DNA of 64,000 bases, from NCBI RefSeq assembly GCF_014207955.1, contig NZ_JACHLK010000018.1, positions 1-64,000 of the forward strand. The letters are read 5' to 3'. The position numbers and the translations under genes were made by a program. Of this stretch, positions 25,072 to 34,661 are shown piece after piece. Under the pieces are notes generated by a model. It was not told the origin of the DNA. It saw only the letters and a program-made list of their open reading frames with translations, and did not search any database. Origin of the DNA: Acidovorax soli. GTDB lineage: Bacteria; Pseudomonadota; Gammaproteobacteria; Burkholderiales; Burkholderiaceae_C. Position 1 is the first letter of the stretch; the number at the start of each line of letters is the position of its first letter.

Positions 25072-26127
25072 TCAGCTCTTGTTGTCCACGCCTGCGGACT
25101 CGAAGCTCGCCATCTCCGCCAGCACTGCGCAGGCCGACTGCAGCAGCGGCCAGGCCAGGGCTGCGCCCGAACCCTCGCCCAGGCGCAGGCCCAGGTCCAG
25201 CAGGGGTTCGGCCTGCATCTGCGCCAGCATGAGGCTGTGGCCGCGCTCGCCCGAACGGTGGGCGAACACGCAGCGCTGCAGCACGGTGGGCTGCAGGCGG
25301 CTTGCCACCAGCACGGCAGCGCTGGTGATGAAGCCGTCGACCACGATGACCCGGCGCTCGGCCGCGGCCTGCAGCACGGCGCCCACCAGGGTCGCGACCT
25401 CGTAGCCGCCCAGGGCGGCCAGTGCCTCTAGGGGGCTGGAGGCCTGGGCATTCACGTCCAGCGCCTGCTGCAGCACGGCGCGTTTGCGTTCGATGCCGGC
25501 GGCATCCAGCCCGGTGCCGGCGCCGGTCACCTCGGCCAGCGGCAGGCCGGCCAGGCGCGCCAGCAGCAGCGAGGCGACCGAGGTGTTGGCAATGCCCATC
25601 TCGCCCAGCAGCAGCGCGTTGCCGGGCAGGCCGCGCACCACCTCCATGCCGTTGGCGATGGCCTGCTGGCACTGCTCGGCGCTCATGGCCGGGCCCACCG
25701 ACGCATCGGCCGTGCCCGGTGCCACCTTGCGCAGCAGCAACTGGGGCGCGCCCGGGGCTGCCTCGCGCGGTGCAATGGGTTTGGCCACGCCGCAGTCCAC
25801 CACCGTAAGGGCCAGGCCGTGCTGGCGCGCGAGCACGCTCACGGCCGCGCCACCGGCCAGGAAGTTCTCCACCATCTGCCACGTCACATCGCTCGGGAAA
25901 GCCGACACACCGCGCGCGGCAATGCCATGATCGCCCGCACAGACCAGCATCTGCGGCTGCACGAGCTGCGGCGCCTCAGTGCCCAGCACCTGGCCGATGC
26001 GCAGGGCCAGGGCCTCGATGCGGCCAAGCGAGCCCAGGGGCTTGGTCTTGAAATCGATGATGTGCTGCAGGCGCGCCGTGAGGGCGGCGTCGGTGAGGTC
26101 GGCAATGGCGGGGATGGCAAAGGACAT
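25072..26127 (-). CDS. cobT: Nicotinate-nucleotide:dimethylbenzimidazole phosphoribosyltransferase
   Basis: A 351-residue enzyme that makes alpha-ribazole 5'-phosphate from dimethylbenzimidazole and nicotinate mononucleotide, the activated lower ligand of cobalamin. VCAGDHGIAARGVSAFPSDVT and the catalytic Glu in GLRLGEGSGAALA are conserved. Start at ATG 26127; a TTG 12 nt upstream is also possible. Last gene of the cobalamin run, 30 bp after cobQ. cobS, which commonly sits beside cobT, is missing here. Confidence 0.95.
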   Translation of the reverse strand: MSFAIPAIADLTDAALTARLQHIIDFKTKPLGSLGRIEALALRIGQVLGTEAPQLVQPQMLVCAGDHGIAARGVSAFPSDVTWQMVENFLAGGAAVSVLARQHGLALTVVDCGVAKPIAPREAAPGAPQLLLRKVAPGTADASVGPAMSAEQCQQAIANGMEVVRGLPGNALLLGEMGIANTSVASLLLARLAGLPLAEVTGAGTGLDAAGIERKRAVLQQALDVNAQASSPLEALAALGGYEVATLVGAVLQAAAERRVIVVDGFITSAAVLVASRLQPTVLQRCVFAHRSGERGHSLMLAQMQAEPLLDLGLRLGEGSGAALAWPLLQSACAVLAEMASFESAGVDNKS

Positions 26128-26157
26128 GGGGATCGTCAAAAGGAGAAGTGAAAAGAA

Positions 26158-27657
26158 TCAGGCCACCAAGGCTTGCAGCACGCCGGGCTCGAAATGCGCA
26201 TCCACGACGCGGGCCAGGCCCTCCATCACGGCGTCGAGCGTGGGCACGGGGGCGGCCCCTGCGCGGCCGAACAGGGCCTGCAGTGCGGCCGGGTCTTCGA
26301 GCAAGCCGTGCAGGTACAGCCCGAGCACATTGCCCGCGCCGTTCTGCCAGGCCAGGCCCGGCACGACTTCGCGCGCCACATCGCCACCGGCCGCCATGGC
26401 CGGGTGCTGGGCGGTCTGGCCGTGGTGGATCTCATAGCCGCTGGCCTGCACGCCCGACAGCGGCGCCCAGGCGCCCTGCAGCGCACCGAACTGCACGGTG
26501 CTGCGGCGCACGGTCTTGGCGGGCTCGAAGGTGGTCACCAGCGGCAGCAGGCCCAGGCCGGGCGCGTTGCCGTCGATGCCGGCGGTGTCGATCAGCGCCT
26601 CGCCCAGCATCTGCAGGCCGCCGCACACGCCCAGCACGGTACCGCCCTGCCCTGCGTGCGCGGCGACGGCAACATCCAGCCCCTGCGCGCGCAGCCAAGC
26701 CAGGTCGGCCGCGGTGGCCTTGGAGCCGGGCAGCACGACCCAGTCCGTGGGCTTCAGGCCCGCCAGCTCGGCCGGGCTGCGCGCCCAGACCAGGCGCACG
26801 CCGGGCACGTTCTTGAGCGGCTGGAATTCGTCGAGGTTGCTGATGCGCGGGTAGGCGATGATGGCCACCGTGGTGTGCACGGCCCCGGCCGCGGTGCTGC
26901 GGTCGTCGAACACGCCGTCTTCCTCGGGCAGGCCATGGTGCCACTGCATGGGGATGGTGGCCACCGTGGGCACACCCGTCAGTTCCTGGAGCATCTGCGG
27001 GGCCGGGGCCAGCAGCGTGGCATCGCCGCGGAAGCGGTTGAGCACAAAGCCGTGGATCAGCGCGCGCTCGTCCTCGGGCAGCAGGGCCCAGGTGCCGTAG
27101 AGGTGGGCAAAGGCGCCGCCGCGGTCGATGTCGGTCACCAGCAGGCAGCGCGCGCCGCTGTGGCGCGCCACGCGCATGTTCACCACATCGCTGGCGTGCA
27201 GGTTGATCTCGGCAGGCGAGCCCGCGCCCTCGATCACCACCACGTCGTTCTCGGCGCGCAGGGCATCGAGCGCAGCGGCGATCTGCGGCCACACGCGTTC
27301 GCTGCGGCCACGCCAGGGCAGCGCGGTGAGCTCGGCGCTGACCTGGCCGAGCAGCACCACCTGGCTCTTGGTGTCGGCCTCGGGCTTGAGCAGCAGCGGG
27401 TTCATGCGCACATCGGGCACGGTGCGGGCGGCGATGGCCTGGAAGTACTGGGCACTTCCGATCTCGCCGTGGCCATGGTCGCTGGCCACCACGCGCGCGT
27501 TGTTGCTCATGTTCTGTGCCTTGAAGGGCGCCACCTTGTAGCCCTGGTTGGCGTACCAGCGGCACAGCGCCGTGGCCAGCCAGCTCTTGCCGGCGCCACT
27601 GGTGGTGCCCAGCACCATGACGCAGCGGGCGAGCTTTGCAGACGGGCGTGCAGTCAA
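26158..27657 (-). CDS. cobQ: Cobyric acid synthase
   Basis: The 499-residue glutamine-dependent amidotransferase that adds four amides to adenosylcobyrinate a,c-diamide. Domains: an N-terminal ATP-grasp-like DTBS domain (MVLGTTSGAGKSW, KAQNMSNN) and a C-terminal class-I-like glutaminase with Cys in VCGGLQMLG and His in LYLHGLLED. I propose a TTG start at 27657 because it overlaps the upstream stop (TTGA) and leaves a family-like N terminus; ATG 27618 is the alternative (486 aa) and would begin right at MVLGTT. Confidence 0.93.
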   Translation of the reverse strand: MTARPSAKLARCVMVLGTTSGAGKSWLATALCRWYANQGYKVAPFKAQNMSNNARVVASDHGHGEIGSAQYFQAIAARTVPDVRMNPLLLKPEADTKSQVVLLGQVSAELTALPWRGRSERVWPQIAAALDALRAENDVVVIEGAGSPAEINLHASDVVNMRVARHSGARCLLVTDIDRGGAFAHLYGTWALLPEDERALIHGFVLNRFRGDATLLAPAPQMLQELTGVPTVATIPMQWHHGLPEEDGVFDDRSTAAGAVHTTVAIIAYPRISNLDEFQPLKNVPGVRLVWARSPAELAGLKPTDWVVLPGSKATAADLAWLRAQGLDVAVAAHAGQGGTVLGVCGGLQMLGEALIDTAGIDGNAPGLGLLPLVTTFEPAKTVRRSTVQFGALQGAWAPLSGVQASGYEIHHGQTAQHPAMAAGGDVAREVVPGLAWQNGAGNVLGLYLHGLLEDPAALQALFGRAGAAPVPTLDAVMEGLARVVDAHFEPGVLQALVA

Positions 27658-28055
27658 GGCAGCGGCCGCACCATGCGGTCCATGATGTGCTCGAGCGCCG
27701 CCGCTGCATCGGTGCAGCGGCCCGTGTGCACGGGCGAGGTCTGGATGATGGCGCTGCGCTTGGCCGTGAGCCAGTGGAAGCGCTGGCGGAAGGGCAGCTG
27801 CGCGATCGGCCCGCAACCCGCCTCCCCCGCGCAGATGGCCACGATGGCGGCCAGGTGGCGGCGCACGGTGTCGATGTCGGCATGCGGGTCCATGGCCAAG
27901 AGGCGCTCTTCATCGAGCGCAATGGCGGCCTGCAGGAAGCCGCTCTTCTGGCACGAAAGGATCACGCCGGCGTTGATGAATTCCTCGCGCTCCACGCGCG
28001 GCACCACGCGCACGATGGCGTAGTCGTAGACCTGTTGTGTCTCAGCCGCGGGCAT
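27654..28055 (-). CDS. DUF3037 protein
   Basis: A 133-residue cytoplasmic protein that I recognise as DUF3037. The N-terminal block YDYAIVRVVPRVEREEFINA and the CQKSGFL segment are characteristic. No enzymatic motif is visible. Its start overlaps the HipA-like kinase gene by 14 bp and its stop overlaps cobQ, so it is translated as part of the cobalamin run. DUF3037 and HipA-like kinase genes are found side by side elsewhere, which suggests a functional pair; what they do is unknown. Confidence 0.8.
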   Translation of the reverse strand: MPAAETQQVYDYAIVRVVPRVEREEFINAGVILSCQKSGFLQAAIALDEERLLAMDPHADIDTVRRHLAAIVAICAGEAGCGPIAQLPFRQRFHWLTAKRSAIIQTSPVHTGRCTDAAAALEHIMDRMVRPLP

Positions 28056-28827
28056 CGATGGCCCCTTTCACCCAGGTTTCGCGGCCGGCCAGGCGTGCGC
28101 AGAAATGCTCCACATAGGCCTGGCGGTGGCTGGCCGGCTGCGCGAGCGGGCCCTCGGTGTGTTCGGCTGCGGCCAGCGCCAGGAATTCATCGGGTACCTC
28201 GGCCAGGATGCCCGTGATCACCTCGCGCGTGAGCAACGCGGCCAGTTCCGCATCGACCTGGGCGATGGCCGTGGCCCGGTGCAGCAGCACATGGTCGGCA
28301 ATCGGTGCAAAGGCCTTGGCCGGCTGCGCCACCGCGCCGTTCCACGCATGGTGGAAGGTGAGCGAGGCGCCATGGTCGATGAGCCAGGGCTTGCGGTGCC
28401 ACATGAGCAGGTTGGTGTTGCGCGCCGTGCGGTCCACATTGGCCACCAGGGCGTCGAACCAGACCAGGCGCGAGGCGAAGTCGTCGCTCACCTCGTCCAC
28501 GCCCGGGTCGAAGTTGAGCGCGCCTGAGAGATAGTCGAGCCCCACATTGAGGCCGCCGCTGGCGCGCACCAGGTCCTGGATCTCGGGGTCGGGCTCGGTC
28601 TGGGCCAGGGCCGGGTCGAGCTCGGCGAGCACGATCTCGGGCACGGGCAGGGCCAGGGCACGGGCGATGCCGCCCGAGATCATCTCGGCCAGCAGGGCGC
28701 GCACGCCCTGCCCTGCGCCGCGGAACTTGAGCACGTACAGGCCCAGGTCGTCGCCCTCGACCACGGCGGGCATGGAGCCGCCTTCACGCAGCGGCGTGAC
28801 ATAGCGGGTGACGGTGATGGTTCGCAT
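28042..28827 (-). CDS. HipA-like kinase
   Basis: A 261-residue protein with a HipA-type (PI3/4-kinase-like) fold. Likely kinase motifs: Lys in LYVLKFRG (about residue 34), the catalytic loop NVDRTARNTNLL and the metal-binding DHGASL. All are intact, so phosphotransfer is plausible. HipA itself phosphorylates GltX, but this protein is far shorter than HipA (about 440 aa) and no HipB-type HTH gene is adjacent. Its ATG overlaps the cobD stop (TGATG). Its role inside a cobalamin operon is unexplained. Confidence 0.78.
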   Translation of the reverse strand: MRTITVTRYVTPLREGGSMPAVVEGDDLGLYVLKFRGAGQGVRALLAEMISGGIARALALPVPEIVLAELDPALAQTEPDPEIQDLVRASGGLNVGLDYLSGALNFDPGVDEVSDDFASRLVWFDALVANVDRTARNTNLLMWHRKPWLIDHGASLTFHHAWNGAVAQPAKAFAPIADHVLLHRATAIAQVDAELAALLTREVITGILAEVPDEFLALAAAEHTEGPLAQPASHRQAYVEHFCARLAGRETWVKGAIDARG

Positions 28828-29891
28828 CAGGGGGTGTCGCTTTCTTGGGGTTGTGCGCCAGATCGTACGGCCAACCAGGCCTGGCGCAAGGCGTCCTGCG
28901 CCTCGGGTGCCAGCACCCCCATGCGGACCCCGCCGGGCAGGCCGAACGAGGTGGTGTCGCGCAGCTTGATGCCGGACACGCGCAGCGCCGCCAGCGCGGC
29001 CGGCAGATCAGCGCACGCAGGCTGGGCGCAGAAGTAATTGGCCAGGCTGCCCGCATGCACGGCCCAGCCCAGGTCCAGGCACAGGGTGAGCTGGCGCTGC
29101 TTCCAGTCGCGCAGGACATCGAGGCTGTGCACCAGCCAGCGCTGCACACCGGGCTGCACCCAGGCCTGCAGCAAGGCCACGCCATGCGCTCCCACGGCCC
29201 AGGATGGCGCCAGGGCCTGCAGTGCCTGCACATCGCCATCCGCCCCCTCGGGCGCCACGGCATAGGCGGCGCGCACCCCCGTGAGGCCCAGGGCCTTGTT
29301 GGGCGTCCACAGCTGCCAGCAGCGCAGCCCGGGCGGCATGGCAGGGACGCCGGCCCAGGGCGCCATGCCGCCGCCCCCGTGCAGTTGCAGCGGGGCATAG
29401 GCGCAATCCAGCACGCGCAGCGCGGCCTGCCCGTCTCTCCAGGCGGCCAGCACGGGGTCGGCCCGGCCCAGCGGGCTCGAAGGCTCGCAAGCCCATTGCA
29501 GGCCTGGTGCGGTCACCGCTTCGTCTCCGCGTCGCAGCAGGGCGAGCCCGCGCGCCTGCGCCGCCTGGGCATAGTCGCCATAGCTGTGCAGGGGAACGCC
29601 CACCCGCACCACCCCCTGCTGCACGGCCAGGGCCGTGATGCGGTGGATGAACTCGCTGGAGCTGGCCGCCAGCACGATGCGCCCGGCCGCCACGCCGTGG
29701 AAGGCGCCCAGCGCCTCGCGCAGCGCCGTGTAGTGCGGGTCGGGGTAGCGCGTGGCATCGGCCTGCTGCACGGCCTGCAGCGCATCCGGGCAGGGGCCGC
29801 AGGCATTGCTGTTGGTCGAGAAGTCGTGCGCCGGCGCACCCTGCGCATCGGGGCCACCGTGGTGGTGCAAGACGCCGGCCTGCCAGCTCAT
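28827..29891 (-). CDS. cobD: Threonine-phosphate decarboxylase
   Basis: A 354-residue PLP enzyme of the aminotransferase class I fold (CobC in Pseudomonas naming). It decarboxylates L-threonine O-3-phosphate to (R)-1-amino-2-propanol phosphate, the linker between corrin ring and nucleotide loop. The PLP lysine is Lys199 in LWTPNKALG; STNSNACGPCPDAL near residue 25 is the usual phosphate-binding start. It overlaps cbiB by ATGA, so its product goes directly to the next enzyme. Confidence 0.93.
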   Translation of the reverse strand: MSWQAGVLHHHGGPDAQGAPAHDFSTNSNACGPCPDALQAVQQADATRYPDPHYTALREALGAFHGVAAGRIVLAASSSEFIHRITALAVQQGVVRVGVPLHSYGDYAQAAQARGLALLRRGDEAVTAPGLQWACEPSSPLGRADPVLAAWRDGQAALRVLDCAYAPLQLHGGGGMAPWAGVPAMPPGLRCWQLWTPNKALGLTGVRAAYAVAPEGADGDVQALQALAPSWAVGAHGVALLQAWVQPGVQRWLVHSLDVLRDWKQRQLTLCLDLGWAVHAGSLANYFCAQPACADLPAALAALRVSGIKLRDTTSFGLPGGVRMGVLAPEAQDALRQAWLAVRSGAQPQESDTP

Positions 29892-30889
29892 GCGCCCACC
29901 CAGGTGGTCACGATGGTGATCAGCATGTGGGCGCCCACGCCCACGGGGATCAGCGCCAGCGCCAGCAGCGTGCCCAGCTTGGCGGCTCGGTGGGTGTCGA
30001 GCGGGCCGGGGTCACGCGCATCGGCGTTGAGCACATACACCCCGGGCTTGGCCAGGCGCACGCCCAACGCCAGCGCCATGGCCGCCATGGGCCAGCCGCT
30101 GTTGGGCGAGGGGGTGCGGCGCGCCAGGCGCGCCACCGTGGACAGCTGCACCCCGCGCGCCAGCACGGCCAGCAGCAGCGCGCTGATGCGCGCCGGCAGC
30201 CACGAGAGCACATCGTCCGCGCGTGCCGCCCACTTGCCGGCCCATTGCCAGTAGCGCCCGCCGCGCATGCCGGGGTAGCCCCACATGGCATCGGCCGTGT
30301 TGGCCAGGCGGTACAGCGCAGCACCGGGCAGGCCCAGCAGCACGAACCAGAACAGCGGTGCCACCACCGAGTCGTTGAGGTTCTCGGCCAGCGACTCGAT
30401 GGCCGACTCGCGCACCTGGCCCGCGCTGAGCGCGCTCACATCGCGGCTCACCAGGCGCGCCAGTTGCTCGCGGCCCTCGGGCAGCGAGCGGGCCAGCGCG
30501 GCCTCCACCGCCAGCACCTCGTCGTGCAGCATGCGCCAGGACAGCAGGGGCTTGAGCAGCAGCCCGAGCAGCGCGGCCGCGATCACGTCGTGAAAGCGCA
30601 GCGCCAGCCACTGCAGGCCCCAGGCCGTGGCCACCACCGTGGCCGCCAGGGCGCACCAGGCCAGGGCCATGGACCAGAAGGCCCGCCAGTCGTTCGGCAC
30701 GGGCGACAAGGGTGCCCAGCGCTCCCCGCACCAGCCCAGGGCCTTGCCCATCCACACCACGGGGTGGATGGCGGCCGGCGGCTCGCCGCGCCACCAGTCG
30801 ATGGCCAGGGCCACGAAAGGCACCCAGATCAGCGCACGCAGGGCATCCCATTGCGTGCCGGGCAGCAGCAGGTCGATCACACCGTCCAT
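29888..30889 (-). CDS. cbiB: Adenosylcobinamide-phosphate synthase
   Basis: A 333-residue inner-membrane protein (CobD in Pseudomonas naming) that attaches aminopropanol phosphate to adenosylcobyric acid. Several hydrophobic segments and the conserved blocks AIHPVVWMGK, ESLAENLNDSVVAPLFWF and RTPSPNSGWPMAAMA are visible. Start at ATG 30889, overlapping the PepSY gene by 13 bp. Partner of cobD, which follows. Confidence 0.94.
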   Translation of the reverse strand: MDGVIDLLLPGTQWDALRALIWVPFVALAIDWWRGEPPAAIHPVVWMGKALGWCGERWAPLSPVPNDWRAFWSMALAWCALAATVVATAWGLQWLALRFHDVIAAALLGLLLKPLLSWRMLHDEVLAVEAALARSLPEGREQLARLVSRDVSALSAGQVRESAIESLAENLNDSVVAPLFWFVLLGLPGAALYRLANTADAMWGYPGMRGGRYWQWAGKWAARADDVLSWLPARISALLLAVLARGVQLSTVARLARRTPSPNSGWPMAAMALALGVRLAKPGVYVLNADARDPGPLDTHRAAKLGTLLALALIPVGVGAHMLITIVTTWVGA

Positions 30890-32448
30890 GCGCCCCCCGA
30901 AGAGTCGCCCACCACGCGCCGCGGCTTCGTGGAGCGCACAGGGCGGCGGCGCGCCGGCACGAACACGCGCCAGGCGATCACGCACGAGGTGATGCACAGC
31001 GCGATGCCCAGCAGCGACAGGCCCACCACCAGCGCGGTGCGCAGCAGCGGGCGCGCCAGCAGCGGCGCAAAGTCCAGGCTGTGCAGGCCGTTGTAGAGCA
31101 CACGCTGCCAGGGCGTGGTGGCATCGGCACGCAGCACGATGCGGGCGGAGGCGGGGTCGGCGTACACGCTCACGTCGTCTCCGGCCCAATGGGCACGCCA
31201 GACGGGCAGCGGGCGGTTGAAAGCAGTGGATGCAGCATCATGGTGGCGCGCATAGTACAGCCCGTCGTACTGTGTGAGCTGTTCGATGGCCGGCGGCGGG
31301 CTGCCGGGGCGCAGGCCCTGCAGGGCGGCAAGCACGGTGGGGTCAGGCACGGCACGGACAACGGTGGCCTCGGGTCCGTCGGCACGCACCAGGCGCTGCA
31401 CCGCGCCCTCCCCCAGCCCACGCACCCGGTACCAGGCCTGGCCTGCAATGCGCAGGGTATCGAGCTCCAGTGGCACGATGCCATCGGCCGCGGCCAGCGC
31501 CACCGCCTCGGCCGGGCCGCGCGCCATGCGCGGTGGCTCGCCGGCCCACTGGGTGCGCGCCTGCGGATCGGCCGCGCGCCCGGTGAACACGCCAAACGGG
31601 TTCATCGACATCAGGCCCGAGAACATCCAGGTGAGCGTGAACACCGCCGCCACCAGGCCCAGGATATGGTGCCAGCGCATCCAGAACTTGCGGTAGGGAA
31701 TCCAGCGCCGCCGGTTCAGGAACAGCTGCCAGACGCCCAGAGCGATGCCCGTGGCCGCCAGCAGCACGCCCGGAATGGAGAGCCACACCACCACCTGGTG
31801 CCAGGCCTTGGGGAACTGGCGCAACACCGTGGGGTAGATCCAGTGCGGCACGGCGCCCAGCCAGTTCCAGAAGCGCTCGGCACGGCGCGTGTCGCGCACC
31901 ACCTCGGCGGCGCCGGGCGAGACATAGAGCTCCAGGCCGTCGTCGCCATCGAGCAGCACCTTGACCAGCGGGCGGTGCACGTCCAGGCCCTGGGGCACCG
32001 TCCACTGGTCGCGCTCCAGCCGCTCGGTGCCTGTGGCACGCCGGCCACTGAAGGCCTCGGCCACGGCGGCGGCCTGCGCATCGTCGAGCGGCGGCACCAG
32101 CGCGCCCGTGCGCGCATCCAGCGTGTGCCAGCGCGGGCGCAGCGCAGCACCATCACTGCCAACGGCCGCCGCGGCCTGCATGCGCCACACGGGGACATCG
32201 CCGAGCATGCCCAGGCGCGCTTCGCCCGCACCGGCGCGCAAGCCCGCGCGCTGGGCCGCCTCGGGCGCCGCCAGGCAGCAGCCGGCCGGCAACGCGAGCG
32301 GCGGCATGGCCGCCAGCCGCTCGGCCTGCGTGAGGCTGGGAAAGGGCACGTAGTACAGCACCACCCCGCTCACGAACCACATCAGGAAGAACAGCGCAAG
32401 CACCACGCCCAGCCACTTGTGCAGAAAAATGACGAGCTTCTTGGCCAT
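30877..32448 (-). CDS. PepSY-associated membrane protein
   Basis: A 523-residue inner-membrane protein with four evident hydrophobic segments (about 9-35, 230-255, 270-290, 480-505) and PepSY-type periplasmic domains. HKWLGVVLALFFLMWFVSG and HHILGLVAAVFTLTWMFSG are the two typical PepSY-TM halves; the His residues may bind haem, as in ferric-chelate reductases. Start at ATG 32448 after GGGGAGG. It sits 19 bp after a TonB receptor, the arrangement used for reductive release of metal from imported chelates. Cobalt is the natural guess here. Confidence 0.85.
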   Translation of the reverse strand: MAKKLVIFLHKWLGVVLALFFLMWFVSGVVLYYVPFPSLTQAERLAAMPPLALPAGCCLAAPEAAQRAGLRAGAGEARLGMLGDVPVWRMQAAAAVGSDGAALRPRWHTLDARTGALVPPLDDAQAAAVAEAFSGRRATGTERLERDQWTVPQGLDVHRPLVKVLLDGDDGLELYVSPGAAEVVRDTRRAERFWNWLGAVPHWIYPTVLRQFPKAWHQVVVWLSIPGVLLAATGIALGVWQLFLNRRRWIPYRKFWMRWHHILGLVAAVFTLTWMFSGLMSMNPFGVFTGRAADPQARTQWAGEPPRMARGPAEAVALAAADGIVPLELDTLRIAGQAWYRVRGLGEGAVQRLVRADGPEATVVRAVPDPTVLAALQGLRPGSPPPAIEQLTQYDGLYYARHHDAASTAFNRPLPVWRAHWAGDDVSVYADPASARIVLRADATTPWQRVLYNGLHSLDFAPLLARPLLRTALVVGLSLLGIALCITSCVIAWRVFVPARRRPVRSTKPRRVVGDSSGGAWTV

Positions 32449-32467
32449 GCGCTGCACCTCCCCGGGG

Positions 32468-34594
32468 TCAGAACGACGCGCGCGCCGTCAGCTGCACCGT
32501 GCGCGGCGCGCCCAGCAACCAGCGGGTGTTGGCCGTTCCGGCGAGTGCGTAGTCGCGGTTGGCCAGGTTCTTCACCGACAGGCCGAGCTTGAGGTTGCGC
32601 GAGTAGTCGTACGCCAGCGAGGCATCGAACACCGCATACGACGGCAGCTTCGTGGTGTTGGCCGTGTTGCCCTGGCGCTCACCCACATAGCGCGCACCGA
32701 AACCGGCCTGCCATTGCGGCAGGAAGCGGTATGCCGTCCAGATGCTGGCCGTGCGCTCGGGCACGCCGGTGGGCGTCATGCCGTCGCGCGAGACCAGGGC
32801 ACCCGAGACCAGCTCCTTGAAGTCATCGTAGCGTGCGCGCAGGAAAGCGGCGTTGGCATCGATGGTCCAGCCGCGCACGGGCTCGGCCGCAAAGGCCAGC
32901 TCGATGCCGGTGGAGGACTGCTGGCCGATCTGCTGCGTGATGTTGGGGTTGCTGGCATCGCGCGAGAGCAGGTTGCGCTTTTCGATCTTGTACAGCGCCA
33001 CGGTCCACTCGCCGCGCAGGGCGGGCACGGCGCCCTTGGCGCCGACTTCCACCTGGCGGCCTTTGGTCAGGTCGAAGGTGTTGCCACCACCGGGCAGCGA
33101 GAGCGCGCCCGAGAGCGGATCGGTGCCCGTGCCGAACTGGCCGTAGAGCGACAGCGCCTCGCTGGGCGACCACACCGCGCCCAGGCGGCCGGTGACGGGC
33201 GAGTACTTCTTCACCATGCGCACGCCGCCGCGCAGATCGGTGGTGTCGAGCTCCATGTGGTCGCTGCGCAGGCCGGCGACCAGCTTCCATTGCTTTCCAA
33301 GGTCGAGCGCGTTCTCGGCGAACAGCGCCGTGGTCTTGAGTTCCGACGCCCGGCCGGGGATGGTGGGCACGGGGCTGATGAAGCCACCAGGCGCAAAGTT
33401 GAACGGGTCCACCGTGCTCGCTCCGCCATAGGGCGAGTTGTTGGTATGCACGAGCTTGGTGCGGTACCAGTCCAGGCCCACGATGAAGCGGTTCTTCAGG
33501 CCGCCCAGGTGGCCGTCGAAGGCGGCGTCGAAGCGGTTGCCGGTCTGCTCCTGGTCGTGCAGGATTTCGAGGTAGTCGCTGCGGTTCACCGCCGTGCCGG
33601 CAGCGTTGAAGGCATAGGCCTCGGCATTGCGCCAGTGGCGGTCGGTCGTCAGGTGGTAGGTCTCGTTGCGCACGCGCACACCGGCGGAGGCCTGCCAATC
33701 GACCTTGGCGCGCCAGACGCGGTCGTCGTACTTGACCACCGCATCGGCCACGTTGAAGTTGGTGCGGCGCAGGCGCTCGTCGAGCACGCCATTGCGCAGT
33801 GGCGTGCCGAAGTAGCGCGCATCGTCGTTCACGCCGCCATCGGCCGAGAGGGTGATGTTCAGGTCGCGGCTCGGGCGCACGGCCAGGGCCAGCGCGTAGT
33901 TGTGGCGCTGCGTGTCCATGAGGGCGCGGTAGCCATCGCTCTTTTCCGCATCGAGGTAGACCGAGTAGGCCAGCACGTCGTTGATGGGGCCGCGCAGGCC
34001 CACGCCACCCTGCACCGTGCCGTAGGAGCCCACCGAGAAGAAAGCCTCGCGCTGCGTGGTCTCGAAGCTGGGGCGCTTGCTCACATAGTTCACGGCCGCG
34101 CCGATGGCGCCATCGCCGTAGAGCACCGAGGCCGGGCCGCGCAGCACCTCGACCGACTCCATGGGCCAGGTCGAGAACGGGTAGGTGATGGTGCCCGAGG
34201 CCACGATGAGGCGCGTGCCGTCCACCATCTGCGCCACCGAGTTGTGGCCGGCAAAGCCGCGCGCCACCAGGCTGGTGCCGCCGTTGCCGGGGGCTGGCGC
34301 CTCGGTGATGCCGGGCATGCGCACGGCCACGTCCTGCGCGCGCGTGAGGCTGCGCTCGGCGATGTCGGCCGCGCCCAGGCTGCTCACGCTGGCCGGGGTT
34401 TCGCGCGCCGTGAGGCCCAGGCGCGAGCCCGTGGCGCTGGGGGCATCGAGCGACAGGGTGCTGCCAGGCGCAGTCTGGGTGTCCGTGACCTGCACGGCGG
34501 GCAACTGGGTGGTGGCGGTGGACTGGGCATGGGCCGCCGTCTGCGCGATGCAGGCCAGCACGGCCAGGGACAGGGGGGTGAGATGTCGGTGCAT
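32468..34594 (-). CDS. TonB-dependent receptor, siderophore-receptor type
   Basis: A 708-residue outer-membrane receptor: signal peptide (cleavage near AHAQ), plug domain (about 60-165, with SVEVLRGPASVLYGDGAIGA) and a 22-strand barrel ending in the aromatic residue Phe (LTARASF). It is most like FpvA/FhuA-class siderophore receptors and distinct from the btuB at 49.5 kb. It lies in the cobalamin run between DUF1636 and PepSY genes. Expected cargo is a metal chelate or corrinoid; no substrate can be fixed from sequence. Confidence 0.92.
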   Translation of the reverse strand: MHRHLTPLSLAVLACIAQTAAHAQSTATTQLPAVQVTDTQTAPGSTLSLDAPSATGSRLGLTARETPASVSSLGAADIAERSLTRAQDVAVRMPGITEAPAPGNGGTSLVARGFAGHNSVAQMVDGTRLIVASGTITYPFSTWPMESVEVLRGPASVLYGDGAIGAAVNYVSKRPSFETTQREAFFSVGSYGTVQGGVGLRGPINDVLAYSVYLDAEKSDGYRALMDTQRHNYALALAVRPSRDLNITLSADGGVNDDARYFGTPLRNGVLDERLRRTNFNVADAVVKYDDRVWRAKVDWQASAGVRVRNETYHLTTDRHWRNAEAYAFNAAGTAVNRSDYLEILHDQEQTGNRFDAAFDGHLGGLKNRFIVGLDWYRTKLVHTNNSPYGGASTVDPFNFAPGGFISPVPTIPGRASELKTTALFAENALDLGKQWKLVAGLRSDHMELDTTDLRGGVRMVKKYSPVTGRLGAVWSPSEALSLYGQFGTGTDPLSGALSLPGGGNTFDLTKGRQVEVGAKGAVPALRGEWTVALYKIEKRNLLSRDASNPNITQQIGQQSSTGIELAFAAEPVRGWTIDANAAFLRARYDDFKELVSGALVSRDGMTPTGVPERTASIWTAYRFLPQWQAGFGARYVGERQGNTANTTKLPSYAVFDASLAYDYSRNLKLGLSVKNLANRDYALAGTANTRWLLGAPRTVQLTARASF

Positions 34595-34661
34595 GGGAAA
34601 AAGAACTCCAAAAGGCAGAAACAGGAAAACGCGAAAGCGGGGGGGCAGATGCGCACCTGGA

